A DNA stretch of 64,000 nt from assembly GCA_035327565.1 (NCBI GenBank), contig DAOLDB010000014.1:1-64000 (forward strand). Direction: 5' to 3'. The position numbers and the translations under genes are program-made. This document shows, piece by piece, positions 54,360-63,011 of the stretch (position 1 is its first letter; each line of letters starts with the position of its first letter). The notes under the pieces were generated by a model, which was given only the letters and a program-made list of their open reading frames with translations, was not told the DNA's origin and ran no database searches. Source of the DNA: JABDLO01 sp035327565 (GTDB lineage: Bacteria > Bacteroidota > Bacteroidia > Chitinophagales > Saprospiraceae).

Positions 54360-54548
54360 AATAAGATATGATCAATATATTTCAAAGCGGCCGTTAATAC
54401 TGAAGAGTTATATTTCTTAATAAAATATTAAATTTTATCGAATTGGAATGAGAATAAAATAATGTTGTTAACTTTTTGTTTTAATAATGATCAAAAGTTG
54501 GTCAACATTTAAAGGATTATCATTTATTAACCACTAAAATCTTTATTC

Positions 54549-54716
54549 ATGAAAGAAACCATTGAAATAATTGAGATTAAACCTTATGGTTTTGTGGTTC
54601 AAAACCATACGAGGAATGTCAAACAGCTTCTCCCAAAGGAATATCTCAAAAAAAGATTGATGTGGGGTTTATACGAGATCATCAATCTGATGAATTTTCA
54701 ATATGCTCTAACTTAA
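54549..54716 (+). CDS. Small basic protein ORF (55 residues)
   Basis: An ATG-started ORF not overlapping any other gene and followed 22 bp later by a strong terminator, which supports a real transcript. The protein begins MKETIEIIEIKPYGF, continues with a basic stretch (KEYLKKRLMW) and ends YALT. There is no signal peptide or membrane segment; it could be one small alpha/beta unit. No family is recognised. It is divergent from the CBS 3 operon and could share its control region, but its start is 190 bp from the anaerobox. Confidence 0.5.
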   Translation: MKETIEIIEIKPYGFVVQNHTRNVKQLLPKEYLKKRLMWGLYEIINLMNFQYALT

Positions 54717-54737
54717 TGACGCTGTAAATTGCAAGTT

Positions 54738-54775
54738 AAAAAGCCTGATAAAACTACCCATTTATCAGGCTTTTT
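54738..54775. terminator. Strong bidirectional terminator
   Basis: A perfect 15-bp stem (54738-54752 with 54761-54775, core GCCTGATAAA) with an 8-nt loop is flanked by A5 and T7. It ends the 55-residue ORF on the + strand and the membrane protein gene on the minus strand. Confidence 0.9.
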
Positions 54776-55309
54776 TTATTTGCCTAAAATCCAGCGTTGC
54801 CATACTTTTCGTAAACCGAATAGCAACATCCATGCAAAACACACATAAAATAAAATCAATTTTGTAGCAGTAAAAATACCCAGATAGGGTAAAAGATTCA
54901 TTGGCAATTTTACATAGGTATAATTCTCGAAATAATCCATACCTAAAGCAAAAAATGAAAACCATAACAAACCCGGGATGAGTCTGCTCTGATTAAAAAT
55001 GTGGGCAGCCACATAATAATTGACCATAAGCAATAATGCCGGCCAAAACACATCCAATTGAAAAAAGCTTACATACAAGCCCCATTTATTTTCCGTGTTA
55101 ATTTTTACGATCACCGGATATATAGTAGAATTGGGATCAATGATGTGCAAATTGTTTATTATTCCTGACCCTAAAAATTGCGGAAATGATATTTGATCAT
55201 CTATATAAAAAAGGCCTTTCATTAGGATCATCCCTACGGTAAAAATAAAAAACAAAAGGGTGATAGGAACCGGATTTCGAATGACGAAGGTATGTATTGA
55301 GCTAAACAT
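54776..55309 (-). CDS. Integral membrane protein of unknown function
   Basis: A 177-residue protein with about four hydrophobic segments (near residues 14-32, 86-103, 110-124 and 140-160). Between the first two is a periplasmic loop of about 50 residues (IDDQISFPQFLGSG onward). The C-terminus is basic (RKVWQRWILGK), placing it in the cytoplasm. No transporter or enzyme motif is recognised. It stands alone, with a terminator at its 3' end and a 199-bp gap to hppD upstream in map order that holds nothing convincing. Confidence 0.7.
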   Translation of the reverse strand: MFSSIHTFVIRNPVPITLLFFIFTVGMILMKGLFYIDDQISFPQFLGSGIINNLHIIDPNSTIYPVIVKINTENKWGLYVSFFQLDVFWPALLLMVNYYVAAHIFNQSRLIPGLLWFSFFALGMDYFENYTYVKLPMNLLPYLGIFTATKLILFYVCFAWMLLFGLRKVWQRWILGK

Positions 55310-55508
55310 ATGTGGTTAGTTATATAATCTTAAATCAATAAAAAATCGATTGAAAATACACATTTCAAATAATAATTTATCACTCAGGTTTTGTGGAACT
55401 AATCATTAAAATATACACTGCCTCTACCAAAGCCATATCTTTCAAAAAGAGCCTGAAAAAAGTATTTCACCGGCCCCGAATTGCATATAATGAATTATTC
55501 ACTCCTTT

Positions 55509-56636
55509 CTATAAGGTACCCCTGAGGGCCTGTTCTCTTTCAATGGCTTCAAAAAGAGCCTTGAAATTACCTTTTCCAAATGAAAGTGCCCCTTTCCTTT
55601 GAATAATTTCAAAAAAAATAGTAGGTCTGTCCACTACCGGTTTTGTAAAAATTTGCAATAAATATCCTTCTTCGTCTCTGTCAACTAAAATATTCAATGA
55701 TTTTATAGCTTCGATTTCTTCATCAATCTCACCTACCCTAGATTGTAAAAAATCATAATACTCCTCCGGAACATAGAGAAAGTCAATACCTCGATTTCTC
55801 ATTTCCGTAACAGTATGTATGATATTGTTGGTCGCCAATGCAATATGTTGTACGCCTGCTCCATTGTAAAATTCAAGATATTCATCAATCTGAGATTTCT
55901 TCAAGCCATCTGCAGGCTCATTGATAGGAAATTTTATATACCCGTTGCCATTGCTGACAACTTTGCTCATCAAAGCGGTATATTTTGTTGAAATGTCTTT
56001 ATCATCAAATGTGACTAATAAGTCAAAACCCATCACTTTCCTGTAAAAATCAACCCATTTATTCATCTCACCCAAAGGAACATTCCCAACACAATGATCA
56101 ACAAATTCCAATCCTATTGGTGTGGCCAAAGATTGCTGCTTACTTAACTCAAACCCCGGGAGAAAAATACCTGTATAATCCTTGCGCTCTATGAATTCAT
56201 GAATTGTTTCTCCATATGTCTTTATTCCTGCCTTTACTACCTTTCCATAATCATCCTCCAAAATGATAGGTTCAAAAGCAGATTGAGCACCACGCTGTAT
56301 GGCTATATAATATGCTTCATGAACATCCTCAACCCACAATGCAATCACTTTTACACCGTCTCCATGTTGAGCGACATGCCGGGATACCGGATGCTCTGAT
56401 CGTATTCCTGAAGTAAGGATAAATCTGATTTTACCCTGCTCCATAACATACGATACCCGGTCTCTGCATCCAGTTTCAGGACCTCTAAACGCAATCATCC
56501 TGAAGCCAAGGCAGTGTTGATAAAATAAAGAGGACTGTTTGGCATTTCCCACATAAAATTCTATAAAGTCCGTCCCATATATAGGAAACAGATCATTTCC
56601 AACCTCTGATTTCATAGTTTTATTATTGATCTCCAT
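55509..56636 (-). CDS. hppD: 4-hydroxyphenylpyruvate dioxygenase
   Basis: Non-heme iron enzyme that converts 4-hydroxyphenylpyruvate to homogentisate in tyrosine breakdown. The two-domain vicinal oxygen chelate fold is visible. The iron ligands are His181 in EFVDHCVG, His264 in GVQHIALAT and Glu343 in FFEIIQRKG. The C-terminal GNFKALFEAIEREQ is the usual gate helix. At 375 residues the length is normal. It lies 18 bp downstream of a MarR regulator on the same strand, so the two form an operon. Homogentisate dioxygenase is not in the window. Confidence 0.97.
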   Translation of the reverse strand: MEINNKTMKSEVGNDLFPIYGTDFIEFYVGNAKQSSLFYQHCLGFRMIAFRGPETGCRDRVSYVMEQGKIRFILTSGIRSEHPVSRHVAQHGDGVKVIALWVEDVHEAYYIAIQRGAQSAFEPIILEDDYGKVVKAGIKTYGETIHEFIERKDYTGIFLPGFELSKQQSLATPIGLEFVDHCVGNVPLGEMNKWVDFYRKVMGFDLLVTFDDKDISTKYTALMSKVVSNGNGYIKFPINEPADGLKKSQIDEYLEFYNGAGVQHIALATNNIIHTVTEMRNRGIDFLYVPEEYYDFLQSRVGEIDEEIEAIKSLNILVDRDEEGYLLQIFTKPVVDRPTIFFEIIQRKGALSFGKGNFKALFEAIEREQALRGTL

Positions 56637-56654
56637 TTTCAGAATATTTTAATG

Positions 56655-57131
56655 TTAATGTGATTCTTTCAATTTTTTATCTGTATCAATATTCTTTGCT
56701 ACCCCGGATAAATTGTCGTAAATACGATTCAAAACTGCATCGAGTATAATCAAGTCTGTGAGTGGAATACCCTCAAAGCTTTCTTCACGAAAACCAAATA
56801 CCAATGGCCAAATTTGATCAACCCATTTTTTGCCGGTCTCTGTTATATAAATATGGAAACTTCTGCGATCTTTAGAGTTGGGAACCCGTTTTAAAAAGGT
56901 TTTGCTTTCCAGTAAGTCCAATATTCTCGTCAGCGTAGCTGCATCCTTATGACAAATCCTGGAGAGTTCCAGTTGGGTAATGCCATTACCTTGCTCTAAT
57001 TCGCGCAACACAATCCACTGATCAACTGTCAGAGGAATATCATTGTCATACAATAATCTTGCAAATTTCTGCTTTAATAATCTTGCTGTCCTTTCAATCA
57101 GATAGGCCGACAACCATGTTCTTTCATTCAT
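56655..57131 (-). CDS. MarR-family transcriptional regulator
   Basis: Winged-helix dimer that usually represses until an aromatic ligand binds. Residues 40-115 show the MarR core: DQWIVLRELEQGNGITQLELSRI, then a recognition helix near KDAATLTRILDLLESK and the wing PNSKDRRSFHIYIT. The frame opens at TTG 57134, but the next codon is ATG and is preferred, giving 158 residues. It is the first gene of an operon with hppD, so the ligand is plausibly an intermediate of tyrosine catabolism. A palindromic site overlaps its promoter, which fits self-repression. Confidence 0.92.
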   Translation of the reverse strand: MNERTWLSAYLIERTARLLKQKFARLLYDNDIPLTVDQWIVLRELEQGNGITQLELSRICHKDAATLTRILDLLESKTFLKRVPNSKDRRSFHIYITETGKKWVDQIWPLVFGFREESFEGIPLTDLIILDAVLNRIYDNLSGVAKNIDTDKKLKESH

Positions 57132-57157
57132 CAACTTCTTTTCTTTATTTTTATAGG

Positions 57158-57206
57158 CAAAATTAACAATTTTCTATTTGCTAAACAAATAATTAGTATA
57201 CGAATT
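57158..57206 (-). promoter_or_regulatory. MarR promoter with overlapping operator palindromes
   Basis: On the minus strand TTTG (57189-57186), 20 bp and TAATTTTG (57165-57158) form a near-perfect Bacteroidota promoter. The -33 element lies inside the inverted repeat TATTTG-CTAAA-CAAATA (57175-57191). Directly beside it is an 18-bp near-palindrome around GTATAC (57190-57207, TAATTA...GAATTA). Both sit between the divergent MarR and hexapeptide genes, so a dimer bound here could control both. Confidence 0.6.
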
Positions 57207-57237
57207 AATTGATTTATATATAAATGCCATAATCCAC

Positions 57238-57843
57238 ATGATATATTCGTTCAAAGGTTTTACACCGGTAATACATCATTCTTCATTTATTCATCCTTTA
57301 TCAACTGTCACTGGCAATGTGATCATAGGCAAGAACGTTTATATAGGCCCGGGAGCAGCGATCCGAGGAGATTGGGGAGAAATCATTATCAAAGACGGTT
57401 GCAATGTGCAGGAAAATTGTACCATACACATGTTTCCCGGAGTCACTGTTACATTGGAAGAAAATGCTCATATTGGTCATGGAGCAGTCATTCACGGAGC
57501 TAAAATTGGAAGAAATGTTTTAGTGGGAATGAACTCAGTCATCATGGATGAAGTCACTATTGAAGAGGAATGCATTATAGGCGCATTGACATTTGTAAAA
57601 GCTGGAATGCATATTCCTAAAAGAAGCCTGGTAGCAGGTAATCCCGGAAAAATAATTCAAACAGTCAGTGATGAAATGATGGAATGGAAGTCCAAAGGAA
57701 CAGAACTTTACCAGACTCTTCCCTCCGCATGTATGGAATCTTTAAAAGAATCTAAGGCTTTGGATGAAATTCCTTCTGATCGGTCTGAGCAGGAAGAATT
57801 GTACAAGACCTGGAAAGAAATTAAAAATAAAAACCCGAACTGA
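57238..57843 (+). CDS. PaaY-like left-handed beta-helix (hexapeptide) protein
   Basis: A 201-residue gamma-carbonic-anhydrase-like trimeric protein. Hexapeptide repeats run from about residue 20 to 130 (VIIGKNVYIGPGAAIRGDWG, IGHGAVIHGAKIGRNVLVG). The histidines that bind zinc in this family are seen in NCTIHMFPG and AHIGHGAVIHG. The C-terminal helix MEWKSKGTELYQTLP resembles PaaY of phenylacetate catabolism, a thioesterase that rescues CoA. No other paa genes are near; its place opposite MarR-hppD suggests a role in aromatic amino acid breakdown. Its 3' end overlaps the TonB-receptor gene by 23 bp. Confidence 0.88.
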   Translation: MIYSFKGFTPVIHHSSFIHPLSTVTGNVIIGKNVYIGPGAAIRGDWGEIIIKDGCNVQENCTIHMFPGVTVTLEENAHIGHGAVIHGAKIGRNVLVGMNSVIMDEVTIEEECIIGALTFVKAGMHIPKRSLVAGNPGKIIQTVSDEMMEWKSKGTELYQTLPSACMESLKESKALDEIPSDRSEQEELYKTWKEIKNKNPN

Positions 57844-60481
57844 TATTGACCATTCGGGATATCAAAGGGGCATTAAAGCCTAATAGAACATCATTGACTG
57901 CATTGTTATTTTGAAATGGAATAAAATACGTTTGTTGTAGATTTCTGATGTTTTCTCTATTGGTCAAATTATATAAAGACAATCTGCAATACATCCCCGA
58001 CTTATTCCACTTTAAATCGTATTGAAGTGAAATGTCGGCCCTGAAATAATATGGAAGTCTCCCTATCATATTATCAATATCTATAGTATTTCTCGTTGTA
58101 TTTTCTCTAATCATTTCCAATGAAGTAAAAGGCATTCCGGATTGATAAACCACGTTGGATGATAAAGTAATAGGTCCTAGATTCAATGTGTTTACCATTT
58201 TAAGTTGATGTCTTCTGTCGTTTGGGGAGGGAAAGAATTCTCCCCTGAATACATCTTCAAAAGAAGTCATGGTTTTGCTTAATGTATAACCGATCATTGA
58301 ATACAATCTCTTTGTTTCAAAACTGACCAGGATGTCCGCACCTTGCGAGTGACTTATACCAGTATGAAATCTGTAAAATTGAGGGGAATTTGTTTGCAAA
58401 GCATTTACACTTACTCCGGGTAATTGAGGCAAATAAGCAATCGTTCCAATAGATTGTACTCTGTAGAATTCAACATCAAAAGTGAATGAGTTCCATCTCT
58501 TCTCTCCTCCGACCATAAATATATCTGATCTGCCCTGTTGAATAGCATGGTCCCCATCAGCCAATAAAAAAAATGTCATGTTCTGACCCGTTCTTGATTC
58601 AAAATTCACTTCTCTGATATTTTGAAACAATCTGACATATGAAGATTTAATTAAAAAGTGTTTGTGATCAGTATAGGAAAATTCCATAGAAGGAGAAAAA
58701 TTACTTTGTTCCAGTATTGGGGTATGCATTAATTTTAAACCCCCTGAAATAAAAAACCTATCTTTAAAAACCCAGGTTTTTGAAGCATGAGAATAATACT
58801 CTCCCAAATCCTGGTCGAGACCTATGTTTCGTGCATCTTTGAAATCTTTAAAGCGCAGTCTTTCATTAAAATATGCACCATTACTTCTCATGACAACTCC
58901 AAAACCCACATTATAATCATTATCTCTGAAATATTGGATGTTCACTCCCCTCCCTGTAATTTGATTATTATTTTCCTGAAATAAAGAAAATGGTTCCTGT
59001 TCTCTTTCTCTCACCCTCATATTTAATGAAGCACTCATCAAATGATGATGGGTAAATGAAGAGTAGTAATGGTTGACATTCAGGAAGTTATTATTCTTTC
59101 CTACATAGCTATAATGGATATTATAGCCAGTATTCGACCAATTTTCACCATTCAGAAAATTTTCTTCATGCTCTAAAAGCCTGTTTTCCTGTCGTGAGAT
59201 AAAAACATTCTTGAAGCTTCTTTGAAATTTATCTCTACTTTGGAAAGTGCTCAAAGAGATGGTATGACTATCATGAGGTTTTATGGTTAGTTTTCCATTA
59301 AGATCATAAAATGAAAAACTGGGTAGAACTGTGGATAACTGACTTCGTTGAAAGCCCACCGGATCAATTAACCCAGTTGAATTCCCTACATCCTCGGGAA
59401 GCATAGATAATGGAGTATTGAAAGGGTCAGTATGATTGAATCGACCTCCCACTATGAGATTGACATACTTATTCGGAGACGTTTGTATTCCTCCTCCGAC
59501 TTTCATAAAGTCCCCTTCTATATGCCCGGTAACAGGCTCAAATCGTTCACCGGATTCCAAAAGAAGCATGCCCCCGGTTCGGCTTTCATACTGTAGAGGC
59601 ACTTTATTCTTATACAAGGTAAACCGGTCAAAAACAAAAGGATTAACAGCGTTGAAAATACCGTAATAATGATCCACCTTGTACACAGGTATTCCATCCA
59701 TTAATATTAATACTTCATCAGGATGGGCTCCTCTTATTTTGAAAATTCCTGATTCATCATTACCTGCTGCTATACCTGGCAACATTTGAATGGATCTGAT
59801 AGGATCTTTACCAAACATATCCGTTTGAGGTAACCGAAACAAAACGAAATGATCCAGATTGATATGCAGGTCGTGTGGGTTTTGTATCACTAACGGAGCC
59901 AGAATAACCACAACTTCATCGATCGAATAGGATGTTCTTTTCAATTGAGTGGTGTGGTTACTTTTATTGAAATCAATTTGGCCATTTTCATAACCCAGAT
60001 AACTGATAACAATTTGAGAAGTATGATTTCTTCTACACTTCAGTGAAAATCTTCCAAATTCATCGGAAATGGTTCCATTTCCGGTTCCTGGCACAAAGAT
60101 TGAAGCATAAGGTAGTGCTTCCTTGGTTTCCATATCTTCAACCCTTCCTTCAATATAAACCCAATCGGTATCCAGGTTTGAATCATCGCCAGTTGATTTC
60201 TTTCTCAGTAATAATTTATTCTCATCAATAATCATGTAGTGAATATCAGTGTCGCTAAATAAGTCGGCCAATGTTGATTCTAAATCAAATGTGCTCCATT
60301 CTAACTCAAAGTCATTCACTGTCACCTTCAACATATCTTCATGATATGCAACCAGTATGTTATGGCGTCTATGTAGTTCTTTGATCAGGCTCTCCAAAGT
60401 TCCTCCGGATCCTGTTTGACCAAATACTGGAAAAATGGAGGTAATGAGTATTAATAATATGCTATGTAAAACCTTCTTCAT
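57821..60481 (-). CDS. TonB-dependent outer-membrane receptor with STN-like signalling domain
   Basis: An 886-residue outer-membrane transporter. The signal peptide is residues 1-21 (ending PVFGQ). Residues 25-95 form an STN-like domain, then a carboxypeptidase-D-like plug extension (VYIEGRVEDMETKEALPYASIFVPG), the plug (IRGAHPDEVLILMDGIPVY) and a beta-barrel ending SSGFYF with the terminal Phe. The N-terminal STN domain contacts the FecR anti-sigma factor of the gene 4 bp upstream, so ligand binding can signal to the sigma factor. No SusD partner follows, so this is a FecA-type rather than a SusC-type system. Ligand unknown (iron, vitamin or peptide). Confidence 0.92.
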   Translation of the reverse strand: MKKVLHSILLILITSIFPVFGQTGSGGTLESLIKELHRRHNILVAYHEDMLKVTVNDFELEWSTFDLESTLADLFSDTDIHYMIIDENKLLLRKKSTGDDSNLDTDWVYIEGRVEDMETKEALPYASIFVPGTGNGTISDEFGRFSLKCRRNHTSQIVISYLGYENGQIDFNKSNHTTQLKRTSYSIDEVVVILAPLVIQNPHDLHINLDHFVLFRLPQTDMFGKDPIRSIQMLPGIAAGNDESGIFKIRGAHPDEVLILMDGIPVYKVDHYYGIFNAVNPFVFDRFTLYKNKVPLQYESRTGGMLLLESGERFEPVTGHIEGDFMKVGGGIQTSPNKYVNLIVGGRFNHTDPFNTPLSMLPEDVGNSTGLIDPVGFQRSQLSTVLPSFSFYDLNGKLTIKPHDSHTISLSTFQSRDKFQRSFKNVFISRQENRLLEHEENFLNGENWSNTGYNIHYSYVGKNNNFLNVNHYYSSFTHHHLMSASLNMRVREREQEPFSLFQENNNQITGRGVNIQYFRDNDYNVGFGVVMRSNGAYFNERLRFKDFKDARNIGLDQDLGEYYSHASKTWVFKDRFFISGGLKLMHTPILEQSNFSPSMEFSYTDHKHFLIKSSYVRLFQNIREVNFESRTGQNMTFFLLADGDHAIQQGRSDIFMVGGEKRWNSFTFDVEFYRVQSIGTIAYLPQLPGVSVNALQTNSPQFYRFHTGISHSQGADILVSFETKRLYSMIGYTLSKTMTSFEDVFRGEFFPSPNDRRHQLKMVNTLNLGPITLSSNVVYQSGMPFTSLEMIRENTTRNTIDIDNMIGRLPYYFRADISLQYDLKWNKSGMYCRLSLYNLTNRENIRNLQQTYFIPFQNNNAVNDVLLGFNAPLISRMVNISSGFYF

Positions 60482-61440
60482 CTAAAAATAAAGATCGTAT
60501 TATTCTCTATTCTATATTCAAGATTCATTGGCCAAAGGACGGATTGCAATGCCAGATCTAAATCATCAGCAGTGAAAAAACCTGTATACAATTCACTCCC
60601 TGCATCAGATGATTCCAATAGGACACGGACACTAAATTGTCTTTCCAATTCTTCTAATACCGATTTTAAAGCAGTCCTTTCAAAATGATATATGCCACTG
60701 ATCCATCGCGGTTGACGATCCTGAAATGGCAATGGGGTGAGGGACTGGTGTGTGTTTTTGTGAGAAAAGCCAAATTGTTCGCCTGCTTCCAAATGGATAA
60801 CCTGGTCGTTGATATTCACTGCTATCTTCCCGGAATAACATTGGACAGATAAAGAATCTTTTCGAAAATATACATTAAAAGTTGTACCCAATACTTCAAC
60901 CATTGATTTTCCCGCTACTACCCTGAAAGGAATGTCAATGGTTTGAACATCAAAAAACGCTTCTCCTTTCAGGATAATCTCCCTTTTGATACCGAAATTT
61001 CTTTTGTTGAGGGAAACAGTAGATACTGAGTTTATAATTATTTGGGAATTATCCGGCAGGAACACTTCCCTATGCGCTGCCTCTTTAGTGGTATATTTTG
61101 CAAAGCTCATGTTCCAATACACGGCCATAATCAATATTGAAAATCCGGCTGCTACCCCTACCCATTTACCAAAAGAGAGAATTCTTGTTTTTACCTTACT
61201 ACTCTTTGTACTTTCATTAATCCTGCTCCATAGTCTCTCTTCCACATCCGGATCGAGCGGTGTGTAAATGAAACTTAATCTCTGAACTATACTTTTTGCA
61301 TCATCCATAACGATCCGGAATTCTGCATTTTCCATTAACAACAATTCCCAGAATTCACCCTTTTCACCATATCGTACCCAACGAATGAAGTCCGGATCAG
61401 CCGCTAATTCCTCACTATTGTATGTTAAATACTTACTCAT
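60478..61440 (-). CDS. FecR-family anti-sigma factor
   Basis: Membrane-spanning regulator that passes the receptor signal to the ECF sigma factor. The N-terminal 90 residues are cytoplasmic. One transmembrane segment lies at about residues 92-110 (WVGVAAGFSILIMAVYW). The periplasmic FecR domain follows (REVFLPDNSQIIINSVSTV, GEAFFDV) and then a C-terminal DUF4974-like domain (LKSVLEELERQFSV). At 320 residues it is typical. The stop overlaps the receptor ATG by 4 bp (ATGA), so the two are translationally coupled. Confidence 0.95.
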   Translation of the reverse strand: MSKYLTYNSEELAADPDFIRWVRYGEKGEFWELLLMENAEFRIVMDDAKSIVQRLSFIYTPLDPDVEERLWSRINESTKSSKVKTRILSFGKWVGVAAGFSILIMAVYWNMSFAKYTTKEAAHREVFLPDNSQIIINSVSTVSLNKRNFGIKREIILKGEAFFDVQTIDIPFRVVAGKSMVEVLGTTFNVYFRKDSLSVQCYSGKIAVNINDQVIHLEAGEQFGFSHKNTHQSLTPLPFQDRQPRWISGIYHFERTALKSVLEELERQFSVRVLLESSDAGSELYTGFFTADDLDLALQSVLWPMNLEYRIENNTIFIFR

Positions 61441-61524
61441 ATGATCATACTACTGGTGAAGAGAGGAAATCCAATCCTATTCAATGAGAGACAAATCTTT
61501 TCACTGTACTCAAAAATCAATTGA

Positions 61525-62061
61525 TTATTTCCATTCATCCTTCATTTTTTTTAAAGCTTGCGTTACCAGATTTCTAATAGATTGGTAATGGATTCCCATT
61601 ATATTTCCAATTTCTTCATAGGATAGATTTTCATAAAATTTTAAATAAACCGCTTCTTTCTGCCTTGTTGAGAGTACTCTCAGTGCTTTTTCCAGTTTAT
61701 TCTGATTTAAACTTTGATTTTCAAAATCAATCCACTGTTTTTCTACATTTTGTTGATTATCCTCAAGGTTGAGAAAAAATGTATCCATCCTTGGTCCTGC
61801 ACTATTTTTTTGGATCAAAACCACTATTCTTCTGCGAACTGAAGTCATAAGATATGGCCTTATGGAAACTTCAGGGCTGAGGTTTTTCCTCCTTTTCCAG
61901 ATTTCTTCAAATGTATCATGGATTGCGTCCAAAATCAAATGGCGATCCTGAGTAAATCTAATACCGTAGTTATATAAATGATTTACTTCATTTTTATAAA
62001 TTATCTCCAATGCGTGTTTATCGCCTCTCTTCAAAGATTTCCAAAGCAGTTCATTTGTCAT
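61525..62061 (-). CDS. ECF-type RNA polymerase sigma factor (FecI-like)
   Basis: Directs RNA polymerase to the promoters of the cognate receptor system. Region 2 shows ALEIIYKNEVNHLYNYGIRF and DAIHDTFEEIWK; region 4 is LEKALRVLSTRQKEAVYLKF, then YEEIGNIMGIHYQSIRNLV. The frame opens at TTG 62094, but the ATG at 62061 gives the expected start (MTNELLWKSL) and 178 residues, normal for ECF sigma factors. Its promoter is not clear; TTATTTTG at about 62150 differs in one base from a -7 box. It is the first gene of the three-gene operon. Confidence 0.95.
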   Translation of the reverse strand: MTNELLWKSLKRGDKHALEIIYKNEVNHLYNYGIRFTQDRHLILDAIHDTFEEIWKRRKNLSPEVSIRPYLMTSVRRRIVVLIQKNSAGPRMDTFFLNLEDNQQNVEKQWIDFENQSLNQNKLEKALRVLSTRQKEAVYLKFYENLSYEEIGNIMGIHYQSIRNLVTQALKKMKDEWK

Positions 62062-62264
62062 CTGGACGATGTATAGCTGTAAGATTATAAACAAAACGAT
62101 GGAAAGTTTTAGTCTGTAAAATACCTTATTCTATTTAAAGTCCGTTCCAAAATAAAAATATGTAAAAAAGATTAACAAAAATGAGTACAAATGATGGAAT
62201 CCATTCTTAGAACATAGAAAGTTGATCAACACATTTGTTACTCATTAATATAAAAAATATTATT

Positions 62265-62939
62265 ATGCAAAAGAATATATGGTTTTCAGTGCTTATCACA
62301 TTGACTTTCACAGTTTTTATTTTTCAATCCTGTGAAAAAGAGACCGCTCAATTAGAAAGTAATGAAATTGAGAATCTTGTCGAAGAAGCGCTACAAGAGA
62401 TTGCTTTGCAGACCCGATCAGGTTCCAACGGGTGTTATGAATTCATTTTTCCAATTAAGCTACAAATTCCCGGCAGAGATATAATTGAAGTCAGTTCCTA
62501 TAAAGAATTGAAAGAAGTGATAAGAAAATGGGCATCATCTCAAAGACCTGTATCCAATTTGGTCTGGCCTCATGTAGTTTTTCCCTATGATGTCATGACT
62601 GAAGATGGGAGCATTGTGACAGTAAGTAACCGTGAAGAACTGGCCAAACTCAGGCGCATCTGTGTCAATGATATGGATAATAGGCCACCCAAGACTGCCC
62701 CTTGTTTTAACCTCTTGTTTCCCATCATTCTTGACTTACCTAATGGAAACAGCATCAGAGTGGCCAGCAGGGAAGAGTTAAATCAAATTATGAAAAGGTA
62801 TAAGGAAGCCTTTCCTAATAGCACCATGCTTCCGAAAATTGGATTCCCGTTTTTCGTTCATCTTCTGGAATCAAACCGAAGAGTTCAAATCAATAATGAA
62901 GAAGAGTTAAAGCGATTAAGAGCTTTTTGTGGTGGTTAA
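62265..62939 (+). CDS. Lipoprotein with internal repeats
   Basis: A 224-residue lipoprotein. The frame opens at 62235, but the ATG at 62265 begins a clean signal (MQKNIWFSVLIT) with Cys near residue 23 (FIFQSC). The mature part has two related halves of about 85 residues, each starting with a cysteine (CYEFIFPIKLQIP and CFNLLFPIILDLP). Each half contains two copies of a unit with hydrophobic strand, FP, and a closing (S/N)-EEL helix. I know the fold only as an unassigned Bacteroidota repeat. It is divergent from the sigma-factor operon but no link is proven. A strong terminator follows. Confidence 0.7.
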   Translation: MQKNIWFSVLITLTFTVFIFQSCEKETAQLESNEIENLVEEALQEIALQTRSGSNGCYEFIFPIKLQIPGRDIIEVSSYKELKEVIRKWASSQRPVSNLVWPHVVFPYDVMTEDGSIVTVSNREELAKLRRICVNDMDNRPPKTAPCFNLLFPIILDLPNGNSIRVASREELNQIMKRYKEAFPNSTMLPKIGFPFFVHLLESNRRVQINNEEELKRLRAFCGG

Positions 62940-62953
62940 GATTGACATAATTA

Positions 62954-62994
62954 TGTCCCGGGGAACACAATAACAAACCCGGGGCATTTTTTTT
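62954..62994 (+). terminator. Strong terminator after the lipoprotein gene
   Basis: TGTCCCGGG and CCCGGGGCA form a 9-bp stem with one G-U pair, rich in GC, followed by eight T. It is the most stable hairpin in this part of the window. Confidence 0.88.
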
Positions 62995-63011
62995 ATCAGA
63001 AGATATTTTAA

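Noticed and set aside
55393..55602. 69-codon ORF on the + strand
   Set aside because: Its second half runs antisense over the end of hppD, and the composition is what chance reading would give.
57821..60481. SusC-type glycan transporter
   Set aside because: No SusD gene follows and the N-terminal STN-like domain with the FecR partner fits a FecA-type receptor better.
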